A DNA stretch of 33,295 bases from Bacillota bacterium. Lineage in GTDB: Bacteria > Bacillota > Sulfobacillia > Sulfobacillales > Sulfobacillaceae. Location of the stretch: contig JAJZXC010000006.1 of the NCBI GenBank assembly GCA_021846365.1, positions 1 through 33,295 on the forward strand, written 5' to 3'. Positions within the stretch are counted from its first letter, which is position 1, and every line of letters starts with the position of its first letter. Below, in pieces: positions 26,375 to 33,295 of this stretch. The translations under genes were made by a program, and so were the position numbers. Under the pieces are notes generated by a model that was given only the letters and a program-made list of their open reading frames with translations, did not search any database and had not been told where the DNA came from.

Positions 26375-26674
26375 ATACGGTGGGGCCATAGGCAAAACGG
26401 TCCGCTGCTAACACCCCTGAATAGTCTCCTCAGCGGGGGTCGGAAGACCCTAGCCAGCGATTACGATCACCGTCATCATGAAGACCAGGAGGATTTTGCT
26501 TCCTAATCCGTACCCGGTTGCCAAAGGCTGGGACACCGGAGTCAATTGGCGCGACCGGCTCCCCCGGGGGGCACCTGGGTCATAAACCCATGCCTAGGCG
26601 GGAAACTCAACAGGTCCACGCTTTTCGGCCAGGAAGCGCTTGCGTTGCCTTTTAGCACAACCATATCGCGCCAT

Positions 26675-26705
26675 GACCGGCTTTGGGATGTGCATGATCA
26701 CAGGT
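26675..26705 (+). repeat. 31-base repeat, copy 1
   Basis: Matches positions 32319-32349 at 26 of 31 bases in the same orientation (GACCG, CTTTGGG, TGCATG and TCACA blocks are shared). It lies about 280 bases before the IscB-like start and may be part of the left end of that element. Confidence 0.6.
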
Positions 26706-26794
26706 AACCCCTCAGCGGGAAGCCGATGGAATAGGCGCTCGCACCACGCTTAAGTTAACCAGGTCATCATACCAGCCGGTCCTTCTCTAAGTTG

Positions 26795-26954
26795 ATCACC
26801 CTGTATGGTGCGGCGTTAAAGGTGGGGGGGCTGAAAGCAGTGTCCTCGGCGTAACGGGCTTTTTAGAGACACTGGCTCGGAGATAATGTTCGGGTAGGTT
26901 TGAGCCGAACGCGAAACAGAGCTGCGTAAGGGGTCTCCGAAAGGAGATGGATTG
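26795..26954 (+). ncRNA. Structured leader resembling an IscB-associated omega (HEARO) RNA
   Basis: The segment directly before the IscB-like start can fold into consecutive stems: CACC / GGTG near 26797-26810, CAGTGTC (26838-26844) with GACACTG (26868-26874), GTTCGG (26888-26893) with CCGAAC (26905-26910), and TCTCC-GAAA-GGAGA (26934-26947). The last one is closed by a GAAA tetraloop and contains the AAGGAG ribosome binding site of the IscB frame. IscB genes are known to be preceded by such RNAs, which guide the nuclease. Position and folding fit, but I cannot confirm a covariance-model match. The 5' limit is a guess. Confidence 0.5.
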
Positions 26955-27257
26955 ATGGTCTACGTTCTCGACAAGCATGAAATACCGCTGACTCCGTGTT
27001 CCCAGAAACTGGCAGCCCGCCTTTTGCTGGAACGCGGCTGGGCAGTGGTTGACAAAATGGCACCGTTCACGATCCGGTGGAAAGATAGACGGGGGCAAGA
27101 CAGTGTGCTTCAACTCATCGATCTCAAACTGGACCCTGCTTCCAACACGACGGCCCGTTTGCTTCAGCGTGCCAACGGTTGGCACTATGGAAAGGGGGTG
27201 TGCCGCGCTCCCTCCCCACCAGTGAACACAGGGGCTTGCGCGCGGCAATTTAGGTGA
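26955..27257 (+). pseudogene. iscB: IscB-like OMEGA nuclease, N-terminal remnant
   Basis: The frame begins MVYVLDKHEIPLTPCS, followed by AARLLLERGWAVVDKMAPFTI and LIDLKLDPASNTT. This is the PLMP domain and first RuvC segment of IscB, the transposon-encoded ancestor-like relative of Cas9; the Asp of LKLDPAS corresponds to the RuvC-I catalytic residue. Recognisable homology ends about 68 residues in, and the frame stops after 100 residues; a full IscB has 400-500. The bridge helix, HNH and later RuvC parts are missing, so it cannot cut DNA. AAGGAG lies 8 bases before the ATG, inside a hairpin. The TGA overlaps the GTG of the next gene (GTGA). It could now work as an upstream cistron for the oxidoreductase operon. 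Confidence 0.8.
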
Positions 27258-28540
27258 ACATCCTAGACAAAATGCATGAAGCGATCCAGCCGCCGTTCGA
27301 TCCAGCGCGGGCCCTGTACGAGGCCGAACGATGCTTGGAATGCGGACAAACCGGATCGCCTGCCCCTTGCACCGTGGCGTGCCCGGCGGGAATCGACGTG
27401 CCGGGATTTATCAAGAATATTCGCCTGGGCCACTTGCCCCAGGCCCAGGATATCGTGTTTGCGGAAAACCCGCTGGCGGGCACATGCGCTCGGGTTTGTC
27501 CGACGCCCGTCCTGTGTGAAGGAGCCTGCGTGCTGAACCACATCGGTCTCCGGCCGGTGGCTGTGGGTCGTTTGCAACGCGTAGCCGCCGACTACTCTTT
27601 CCCGTCGCCAGGAACCCCGGCACAGCGACCCTTCCTCCGTCTCGCCGAGGTCGCCGTCATTGGCGCGGGACCCAGTGGTCTTGCCTGTGCTCGCGCCCTG
27701 AGCGAACAGGGCATCGCGGTAACCGTGTACGACGGCGCACAATCCGCTGGTGGACTCGTGCGCACGGCGATTGCCCCCTACCGCCAGCCGGAGGGATCGT
27801 TGGAGTCGGAGGTTCGGCGACTCGAGGCAATGGGCGTGCGGTTTGAATTCAACCGGCAGTTGACCGCCCGTGAAGACTTTCGCCGCTTGGAAGACCGCTA
27901 TACGGCAATTTTTTTGGGCGTTGGCCTGGGTCCGGATAAGGCAGTCACCATCCCTGGGCACCACTTGGCTGGCGTTTGGGCAGCCCTGCCCTTTATCGAA
28001 CGGGCGAAATCCGGGGGATGGATGCCGCGAGCAGAACACTTGGTGGTAATCGGGGCCGGTAATACGGCGATCGACGTGGCCCGCGAGGGAATCCGCCTGG
28101 ACATACCCGAGGTCACCATCTTGTACCGGCGCACTCCGGACAAGATGCGCGCTTATCCGTTTGAGGTGCGGGAGGCAGTTCATGAGGGCGTGCGCTTTCA
28201 GTGGCAAGTGGAGGTGCAAGAGATCATCGGAACCTGGCGCGTTACGGGTGTGCGTTGCCGACGTGCCGGGATCGAGGGGGATGCTCGCCTCGAACTGCCA
28301 GCCGACTTAGTGGTGAGCGCAATCGGCCAACAGGCGCGCTCGGAATTGTCGCAACTGGTCGACGGCCTGACCTGGGACGGCAACCAATTGATCGTCGACC
28401 CTGCCAGTGGGCAAACCGGAAACCGGCAGTATTATGCCGCCGGTGACCTCATCGGCGGCACCACCGTGGTGGAGGCCGTACGCGGAGCCAAGTTGGCCGC
28501 GCAGGCAATGGCCCAGTCCGTGAGGAGGAATGCGGGATGA
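27254..28540 (+). CDS. GltD-like FAD/NAD(P)-dependent oxidoreductase of the POR operon
   Basis: A 428-aa flavoprotein of the glutamate synthase small-subunit family. The N-terminal iron-sulfur domain has CLECG (Cys27, Cys30), then Cys39 and Cys43 (CTVACPAG), followed by CARVCPTPVLCEGAC. VIGAGPSGLACARAL is the FAD motif and VIGAGNTAIDVA the NAD(P)H motif; YYAAGDLIGG closes the FAD site. It is about 65 residues shorter than GltD. GTG 27254 is used because it overlaps the IscB-remnant stop by GTGA; ATG 27272 is an alternative, and neither has a good ribosome binding site of its own. It overlaps the gamma-subunit start by ATGA. It probably transfers electrons between NAD(P)H and the ferredoxin-type subunit, as in NfnB or PreT relatives. 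Confidence 0.88.
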   Translation: MNILDKMHEAIQPPFDPARALYEAERCLECGQTGSPAPCTVACPAGIDVPGFIKNIRLGHLPQAQDIVFAENPLAGTCARVCPTPVLCEGACVLNHIGLRPVAVGRLQRVAADYSFPSPGTPAQRPFLRLAEVAVIGAGPSGLACARALSEQGIAVTVYDGAQSAGGLVRTAIAPYRQPEGSLESEVRRLEAMGVRFEFNRQLTAREDFRRLEDRYTAIFLGVGLGPDKAVTIPGHHLAGVWAALPFIERAKSGGWMPRAEHLVVIGAGNTAIDVAREGIRLDIPEVTILYRRTPDKMRAYPFEVREAVHEGVRFQWQVEVQEIIGTWRVTGVRCRRAGIEGDARLELPADLVVSAIGQQARSELSQLVDGLTWDGNQLIVDPASGQTGNRQYYAAGDLIGGTTVVEAVRGAKLAAQAMAQSVRRNAG

Positions 28541-29100
28541 TATCGATTCGGTGGCATGGCAGGGGCGGACAAGGAGCCAAGACCGCTGCCCACCTCATGG
28601 CGGTGGCATTTTTAAAGAATGGGCGCTACCCTCTGGCCTTTCCCGAATACGGCCCAGAGCGCACCGGTGCACCCATTACCGCCTACACTCGGGCGGACAG
28701 CCACCCGATTCGCTTGCGCTCGGCGATTCAGGTTCCTGACCTGGTCGTGGTGCTGGATCCTTCCTTGCTTGGCGAAGTTCCGGTGGCAGACGGGATTCCC
28801 GCAGGAGGATGGCTAATAGTGAACCGGCCCGCGGGCACCGCTCCCGCCGGTTTCGACGGCACGTTGTGGAATCTTGCCGGTGACCAGATAGCCCGTGAGG
28901 CCGGCGCCCGGTTTGCCAACACAGTGTTCATTGGAGCCCTCGCCGGACTTATCGGCGAACCCGACCTGACTCATCTGCGTGAGGCCGTGGATGAGGTTAT
29001 GGGGCGCTTGGCACGCGAGGTATTCGCCGCCTCGTGGAGAGCGCTGGAGGTAGGGTTTGGCCTCGGCGCGGAAAGGGGGGTCCATCGTGTCATTTCCTGA
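28537..29100 (+). CDS. porG: 2-oxoacid:ferredoxin oxidoreductase, gamma subunit
   Basis: A 187-aa CoA-binding gamma subunit of the pyruvate/2-oxoacid:ferredoxin oxidoreductase. The start IRWHGRGGQGAKTAAHLMA is the family signature, and FPEYGPERTGAPITAYTR follows. It belongs to the enzyme that converts a 2-oxoacid and CoA to acyl-CoA, CO2 and reduced ferredoxin. The ATG overlaps the previous stop by ATGA and has a GAGGAGG ribosome binding site. The gene is part of five tightly overlapping cistrons. Substrate (pyruvate, branched-chain 2-oxoacid or 2-oxoglutarate) is not fixed by this subunit. Confidence 0.93.
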   Translation: MISIRWHGRGGQGAKTAAHLMAVAFLKNGRYPLAFPEYGPERTGAPITAYTRADSHPIRLRSAIQVPDLVVVLDPSLLGEVPVADGIPAGGWLIVNRPAGTAPAGFDGTLWNLAGDQIAREAGARFANTVFIGALAGLIGEPDLTHLREAVDEVMGRLAREVFAASWRALEVGFGLGAERGVHRVIS

Positions 29101-29401
29101 TACCATCCGCCCGGGCGCGCTTATCCGTTCCGGCGACCAACCGAGCCCGGACATGAGCGGATGGCGGGTTGACCGCAAACCTGCCGTCCAGTGGTCTTTG
29201 TGTGTCGACTGCCTGCTGTGCTGGGCGTTTTGCCCAGATTCGGCGGTGGTCGTGGAGTCGGGACATTTTGCCGGATTTCATTATCCCGCCTGCAAGGGTT
29301 GCGAGATATGTGTGGCTACCTGCCCCACGGGAGCGGTCGCCATGGTCCCGGAGACTAGCCCGGTAGGTCCCCGAGGCGAGATGGGAGGAGAGGCGCGATG
29401 A
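29087..29401 (+). CDS. porD: 2-oxoacid:ferredoxin oxidoreductase, delta (ferredoxin) subunit
   Basis: A 104-aa two-cluster ferredoxin subunit. Both 4Fe-4S motifs are complete: CVDCLLCWAFCP and CKGCEICVATCP. It carries electrons from the thiamine diphosphate centre towards external acceptors, possibly the GltD-like flavoprotein. GTG 29087 is chosen because AAAGGGGGG precedes it at a proper distance and it overlaps the gamma gene by only 14 bases; a start at 29057 would add ten residues of gamma-gene sequence. The stop overlaps the alpha-subunit ATG (ATGA). Confidence 0.92.
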   Translation: MSFPDTIRPGALIRSGDQPSPDMSGWRVDRKPAVQWSLCVDCLLCWAFCPDSAVVVESGHFAGFHYPACKGCEICVATCPTGAVAMVPETSPVGPRGEMGGEAR

Positions 29402-30600
29402 CGTCGTGGTTCACTGACAAACCCCAAGACTTGCGCCGGTTTCGAGTCCTCACCGGCGGTCAAGCGGTGGCGGAGGCGCTTCGACAAATCGACCCTGACG
29501 TGTTTCCGGTCTACCCGATTACGCCCCAGACCCCCATCATCGAGGCCTTCGCGCAATGCGTGGCCGATGGCCGCAGTCACGCCCGGATTCTCACCGCCGA
29601 GTCCGAGCATTCGGCCATGAGTGCAGCCGTGGGCGCCGCTTTGGCCGGAGCTCGGGCAATGACGGCGACCGCCTCGCAGGGACTCGCCTACATGATCGAG
29701 ATCGTCTATTTGGCTGCCTCCCTGCGCGCACCGGTGGTCATTGCCGTCGGCAACCGCGCGCTGTCGGGACCCATTAACATTCACGGCGACCACTCCGACG
29801 GCATGCTGGCGCGCGATTCGGGCGTGGTCCAAGTCTATGTCACCACCGCCCAGGAAGCCTACGACTGGATGGTGATGGGAGTCAGGCTGGCCGAACACGG
29901 CGAAGTTTTACTGCCGGTGATGGTCGGACTGGACGGATTCACCCTCACCCATTCCGCCGAGCCGGTCGAGATCTTGGCAGATGCTGCGGTTCAGGAGTTT
30001 GTTGGTCCTTACGCCTATCCGTACCCGCTCTTATCCGAGGTTGCGGGTACCTATGGTGCCTTTGCCATGCCCGAACATTACTTCGAGATTAAACGCCAAC
30101 AGATTGCGGCCCTAGAGCGCGCCGAAGCGGTCTTGCCAGCCATCACCCGTTCCTTTGCCAAGCTTTGCGGAAGGCAATACGCTCCGCTAGAAGGGTATTG
30201 CATGGAAGACGCCGAGCGAGCCATGGTGATTATGGGCTCGCAGCGAGGGACGGCACAAGAAGCGGTGGACAAGCTGCGGGAGCGCGGTCAAAAAGTCGGT
30301 GTGGTAACCGTGCGCCTCTTTCGACCATTCCCGCGTCGTGACCTGGCCGAACAACTCCGAGCGGTGCAAGCCATCGCGGTGTTCGACCGGGCCAGCACCC
30401 CGGGCAGCTTTCCTCCCCTGTATTTGGATACCCGGGCGGCGGTCCGCACGCCCCGGGTGGACAGTGTGATCTATGGCCTGGGAGGACGGGACCTAACCCC
30501 GGACGACATCGTCGCGGTTTTCGACCGCCTTAAGAGGCCGGCGGTCGATGCTGACCCGATATTTTACGCCGGGTCGGACGAGATAGAACAGGAGCGATAG
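29398..30600 (+). CDS. porA: 2-oxoacid:ferredoxin oxidoreductase, alpha subunit
   Basis: A 400-aa alpha subunit. The N-terminal pyrimidine-binding domain shows VYPITPQTPIIEAF and TAESEHSAMSAAVGAALAGAR, then TATASQGLAYMIE and the GNRALSGPINIHGDHSD motif, which is typical for pyruvate-type enzymes. The C-terminal transketolase-like domain contains VGVVTVRLFRPFP. It pairs with the beta subunit to form the active site. The ATG has GGGAGGAG upstream and overlaps the delta stop. Similarity to PorA of the four-subunit class is clear, so pyruvate is the most likely substrate. Confidence 0.95.
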   Translation: MTSWFTDKPQDLRRFRVLTGGQAVAEALRQIDPDVFPVYPITPQTPIIEAFAQCVADGRSHARILTAESEHSAMSAAVGAALAGARAMTATASQGLAYMIEIVYLAASLRAPVVIAVGNRALSGPINIHGDHSDGMLARDSGVVQVYVTTAQEAYDWMVMGVRLAEHGEVLLPVMVGLDGFTLTHSAEPVEILADAAVQEFVGPYAYPYPLLSEVAGTYGAFAMPEHYFEIKRQQIAALERAEAVLPAITRSFAKLCGRQYAPLEGYCMEDAERAMVIMGSQRGTAQEAVDKLRERGQKVGVVTVRLFRPFPRRDLAEQLRAVQAIAVFDRASTPGSFPPLYLDTRAAVRTPRVDSVIYGLGGRDLTPDDIVAVFDRLKRPAVDADPIFYAGSDEIEQER

Positions 30601-30601
30601 T

Positions 30602-31582
30602 ATGCCCAATCTGAGAACATTAGCCGAACGGCAGGCAGCCCGCCCCGCCTTGGGCAGCGGCCATTCGTTGTGTCGTGGATGCGGCATTCCGCTGGTGGTA
30701 CGCACCGTGTTGGCCAGCATCCGCACCCCGGTGGCGGTGGTCAACGCCACCGGTTGCCTGGAAGTGGCTTCCACTCGCTACCCATTTACCGCCTGGTCGG
30801 TGCCCTGGCTACACGTGGCCTTCGAAAACGCCGCCGCCGTGGCCAGCGGAGTCGAAAGCGCCTATCTCGCGCTGCGCCGGCGCGGAGCCCTCCGGCAGAA
30901 CTTCACCTTCGTCGTCTTCGCCGGCGACGGGGGAACGTATGATATCGGTCTGCAGGCCCTCTCCGGCGCCCTGGAGCGCGGTCACCGCTTTCTATACGTT
31001 TGCTATGACAACGAAGGGTACATGAACACAGGAGTTCAGCGTTCCGGCGCCACTCCCCGCGCGGCGAACACCACCACCACGCCCAGCGGAGCGACATCCA
31101 CCGGCAAGGCCGAGGCCAGAAAAAATCTTACCGAAATCGTCCTTGCCCATCGGATCCCCTATGTCGCCCAAGCCGCCATTTCCCACCTTCAGGATCTGAG
31201 CGACAAGGTGGAACGAGCGACGCACAGCGAGGGACCGTCCTTCCTCAACGTGCTCTCGGCCTGTCCCCCGGGCTGGGGGTACGAGCCCCGAGACACCATC
31301 GCAGTGGTCCAACACGCGGTCAACAGCGGTTACTGGCCGCTTCTCGAGGTCATCGAAGGACATTGGCGATTGACCGTCCATCCCGAGCCGAGAGAATCGG
31401 TGGGCGATTGGTTTGGTTCCCAAAAACGCTTCCGGCACCTCTTTGACGGCGTCGATGTCGATCTCCTGGCCAGCCTGGAGCAAACCGCTGAGGCCGAGTG
31501 GCAACGGCTGGCGGAGATGGAAGCCCGTGACCGTGACTGGTTTGCTTCACCAGACGGCGCAAGGTGGGGGCTCAGCGACTGA
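30602..31582 (+). CDS. porB: 2-oxoacid:ferredoxin oxidoreductase, beta subunit
   Basis: A 326-aa thiamine diphosphate-binding beta subunit. GHSLCRGCG at residues 20-28 provides two cluster cysteines, with VNATGCLEV adding the next. FAGDGGTYDIGLQALSGALERGH is the TPP/Mg-binding motif in two parts, followed by YVCYDNEGYMNTGVQRS, which is highly conserved in PorB, and a TTTTPSG threonine run. It is separated from porA by one base and has AGGAGCG as ribosome binding site. It is the last gene of the operon; a U-less hairpin follows at 31598-31623. Confidence 0.95.
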   Translation: MPNLRTLAERQAARPALGSGHSLCRGCGIPLVVRTVLASIRTPVAVVNATGCLEVASTRYPFTAWSVPWLHVAFENAAAVASGVESAYLALRRRGALRQNFTFVVFAGDGGTYDIGLQALSGALERGHRFLYVCYDNEGYMNTGVQRSGATPRAANTTTTPSGATSTGKAEARKNLTEIVLAHRIPYVAQAAISHLQDLSDKVERATHSEGPSFLNVLSACPPGWGYEPRDTIAVVQHAVNSGYWPLLEVIEGHWRLTVHPEPRESVGDWFGSQKRFRHLFDGVDVDLLASLEQTAEAEWQRLAEMEARDRDWFASPDGARWGLSD

Positions 31583-31597
31583 GCAGTGTTGATCAGC

Positions 31598-31623
31598 AGC
31601 CGCAGGGTTGACAAGCTGCGGCT
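31598..31623 (+). terminator. Hairpin after porB
   Basis: AGCCGCAG and CTGCGGCT pair perfectly around a 10-base loop, 16 bases after the porB stop. There is no T-run, so it may be an RNA-stabilising or Rho-assisted 3' end rather than a classic terminator. Confidence 0.5.
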
Positions 31624-32318
31624 CGGCCGGTAGGCCACGGTCTCGCGATGGGACCGGCCGTTCTGGATCGGCTTTTGACGCAGACTGATCCATAGTCGAT
31701 CCGCTGGCCGTGATGATCCTTGCTCGGGCCTGAGTCGGAGGGAGCTGGCTTGCACCCTCTGCGAGAACCTGGCTGGGATAGTACCGAACGAACAGGCGCG
31801 TGTACGAGTGCCTGCGGCTGCTGGAGCAGTTGGCTGAGGTGCGAGGTTGGTCACACGGGCAGAGACCTCGCCACGGCCGTCCCGGCTGCAGGCGGCACCC
31901 CTGCCGGGGTTGAACATGCAGACTGGGCTAGGTAGAGCCGGTGACGAGGGGCGGGTCGTTTGGGATGCGACCATGGCCCGGCATCACGCTCAGAGCTCTC
32001 AGCGTGCCTTTTGGGTGCCCGCGAGCGATACTGGATCTGCAGGGAAGCGCGTTTTCCCGGGCTCCCTGCGGTTTGCGGCAGCGAGCGGAACCTAGAGATC
32101 CCCGACCTGACCCGGCTGAGGCCGCTGCACATGCCTACCGGAGGGGAACATTTTCATCTCCTTCGAAGGCGGAGGATGAACCAAAGCCTGCCCAGGGTGG
32201 CGGCTTATAGTACCGCGCAGGTCTGTCCTGTCGTCAGTGACGACAGGATGGTGCGTCGGTGGTGAGGGATGTTTCTGAGCTTGATCATGAGTGATCATGA
32301 GTGTACTGCTTGCCAGTT

Positions 32319-32349
32319 GACCGTCTTTGGGGTATGCATGGTCACACGT
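32319..32349 (+). repeat. 31-base repeat, copy 2
   Basis: Same orientation and 26 of 31 identical to 26675-26705. About 100 bases downstream an open frame reads TFVYVLQTPL, similar in its first residues to the IscB start at 26955, so this may be a second, more decayed copy of the same element. Confidence 0.55.
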
Positions 32350-32685
32350 GAGGGGATTAACCACGCGTCGATAAGATGACACCAAACTTCTCTCCCCTCT
32401 GCGAAGGGAGAGAAAGGTCAGGCGAGCAGTCGTTGTGTACATTTGTCTACGTTCTACAGACACCACTGATAGGCAGGGTGGCATGCCCTGATCCGGGCTG
32501 CGGCTTCATGCTAGGAAGCCAAGGTCCGCCGTATAGCAAGCCAATAACGACGCCTCGAATGGCGGACACATGGAAAAGTCCAAAGCGGCGACTATCCGAA
32601 GCTCGATCACGCTCAACCCAATAATACTCCTCGGGACTACCAGAGGTCGGTCATCCTCCTGAATCCGTGACAGACCGATTCAGAA

Positions 32686-32832
32686 TTAACCGAGAAAGGT
32701 AGGATAACCCTTATACGGCAAATAATGGGGGAGATCAAGCGTGACCAGGGAACGGGTATCGTCATATTTAGCCGGAACGACTTGCAAAGCGCGGTAGATG
32801 GGGGTTCGACGCGCACCAAGGACCCGTTCCAT
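32686..32832 (-). pseudogene. 48-codon orphan reading frame next to IS1380 relic
   Basis: From ATG 32832 to TAA 32686 the frame reads with protein-like composition (RRTPIYRALQVVPAKYDD, LVTLDLPHYLPYKGYPTF). I do not recognise the family and see no ribosome binding site. It is in another frame from the IS1380 fragment just upstream, and may be the tail of a different mobile-element gene. Confidence 0.3.
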
Positions 32833-32910
32833 TGGAACGGGAAAACTGGGGGGTGATGATGAAGTTTGCGGAGACTGCGATAAAGACAGACTGCCCTAAG
32901 AAAGGACAAC

Positions 32911-33295
32911 TCAGGGCGCTGCAAAGTCGGCGTACAGTTGCCGCAGTACCCTTCCCCAAGGATTGGTGTCGGCATAGCGCAGGTAGATCGTCCGCCCATG
33001 GCGGACGACGTAGGTATAAGACGAGCCTTCTTTTTTGGTCCGACTGTTATCCATTGGCGACACGTCGACATCCAGGACAATATACTGCCGCTGTCCAATG
33101 GCCACTGGCTCGAAGTGGGCATACTGCTCCAACAGCGCGTCGGAACTCTCCCGCATCGCCGCTTGCCACCGCCGGCAAGGATCGCCGGCCACCCGGTCCA
33201 ACCGCTGTCGCAAGGTTGCCGACGAGGGCACCTGATCGATGCCCAAGGCTTGCTGAAAAAATGGATCTTGGCGCAATGGCTCAATGTGGTCATAG
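32911..33295 (-). pseudogene. IS1380-family transposase, N-terminal fragment
   Basis: The frame is open to the right edge, so the 5' end lies outside. It reads YDHIEPLRQDPFFQQALG, then QVPSSATLRQRLD and the IS1380 catalytic signature VLDVDVSPMDNSRTKKEG. Similarity stops directly after this motif, at a perfect 8-bp inverted repeat (32989-33007), and the frame ends 33 residues later, far short of the roughly 430-450 residues of the family. The gene is therefore truncated at its 3' side. Confidence 0.85.

Larger units (their letters stand above)
31583..32685. other. Hairpin-rich non-coding region
   Basis: No gene with recognisable motifs is present over 1.1 kb. It contains many inverted repeats: TGGATC / GATCCA (about 31667-31695), a near-perfect 22-base palindrome (31985-32006), GCAGGGA / TCCCTGC near 32038-32070, CCTGTCGTC / GACGACAGG with AGT loop (32227-32247), TTCTCTCCC / GGGAGAGAA (32388-32414), and a doubled GATCATGAGT (32283-32302). 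It may be insertion-sequence debris or a structured RNA. Confidence 0.5.

Noticed and set aside
31720-31935. Open frames with pieces such as RRVYECLRLLEQLAEVRGW
   Set aside because: The composition hints at an old transposase, but no catalytic motif or continuing frame supports a gene call.
31583-32685. Group II intron or CRISPR array in the hairpin-rich region
   Set aside because: No domain V sequence or intron-encoded reverse transcriptase, and no regularly spaced identical repeats.

Overview
The window looks like a chromosomal segment of a GC-rich (roughly 58-60% by eye), endospore-forming Gram-positive bacterium, most like the Sulfobacillus / deep-branching Clostridia-type acidophiles. 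This is inferred from gene content: an SspF-type spore protein, a Bacillus-type LipL octanoyl-amidotransferase, leucine dehydrogenase, a DhnA-type class I aldolase, GltBD, a four-subunit ferredoxin-dependent 2-oxoacid oxidoreductase, and IS66, IS1380 and IscB relics. The species is not proven.

Layout. 1-1594: a broken IS66 transposase and empty sequence. 1595-7704 (minus): gltB-gltD, with a clear promoter at 7955-7983 and a leader of about 240 nt. 8579-9743: lipL (plus) facing a small zinc-ribbon gene (minus), behind which sits a phased row of DnaA-box-like 9-mers. 9966-17899 (minus): Nudix hydrolase, leucine dehydrogenase, CofE-like protein, class I aldolase, DUF2203 protein, EamA-like permease, VanW protein and a GT87-like membrane glycosyltransferase. 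18387-19550 (plus): homoserine dehydrogenase. 19568-25830 (minus): a compact operon polA-mutM-(63 aa)-solute-binding protein-coaE-lytic transglycosylase-sspF; the sspF gene is only 55 codons. 25831-27257: a relic zone with a transposase tail, a structured leader and the first part of an IscB (OMEGA nuclease) gene behind an RNA-like region resembling an omega/HEARO RNA. 27254-31582 (plus): five overlapping genes encoding a GltD-like flavoprotein plus gamma, delta, alpha and beta subunits of a pyruvate/2-oxoacid:ferredoxin oxidoreductase. 31583-33295: about 1.1 kb of hairpin-rich non-coding sequence, then IS1380 debris running off the right edge.

How the genes fit together. GltBD, leucine dehydrogenase and homoserine dehydrogenase are amino-acid and nitrogen metabolism. 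LipL serves lipoylation of 2-oxoacid dehydrogenases or GcvH. The oxidoreductase links 2-oxoacids, CoA and ferredoxin, and its flavoprotein neighbour could pass electrons between ferredoxin and NAD(P)H. The polA operon combines DNA repair, CoA synthesis, cell-wall cleavage and spore DNA protection. The most unusual feature is the head of the oxidoreductase operon: a truncated IscB reading frame, preceded by a structured leader that masks its ribosome binding site, ends in a GTGA overlap with the first operon gene. Mobile-element debris therefore appears to have become the 5' control region of a central-metabolism operon.
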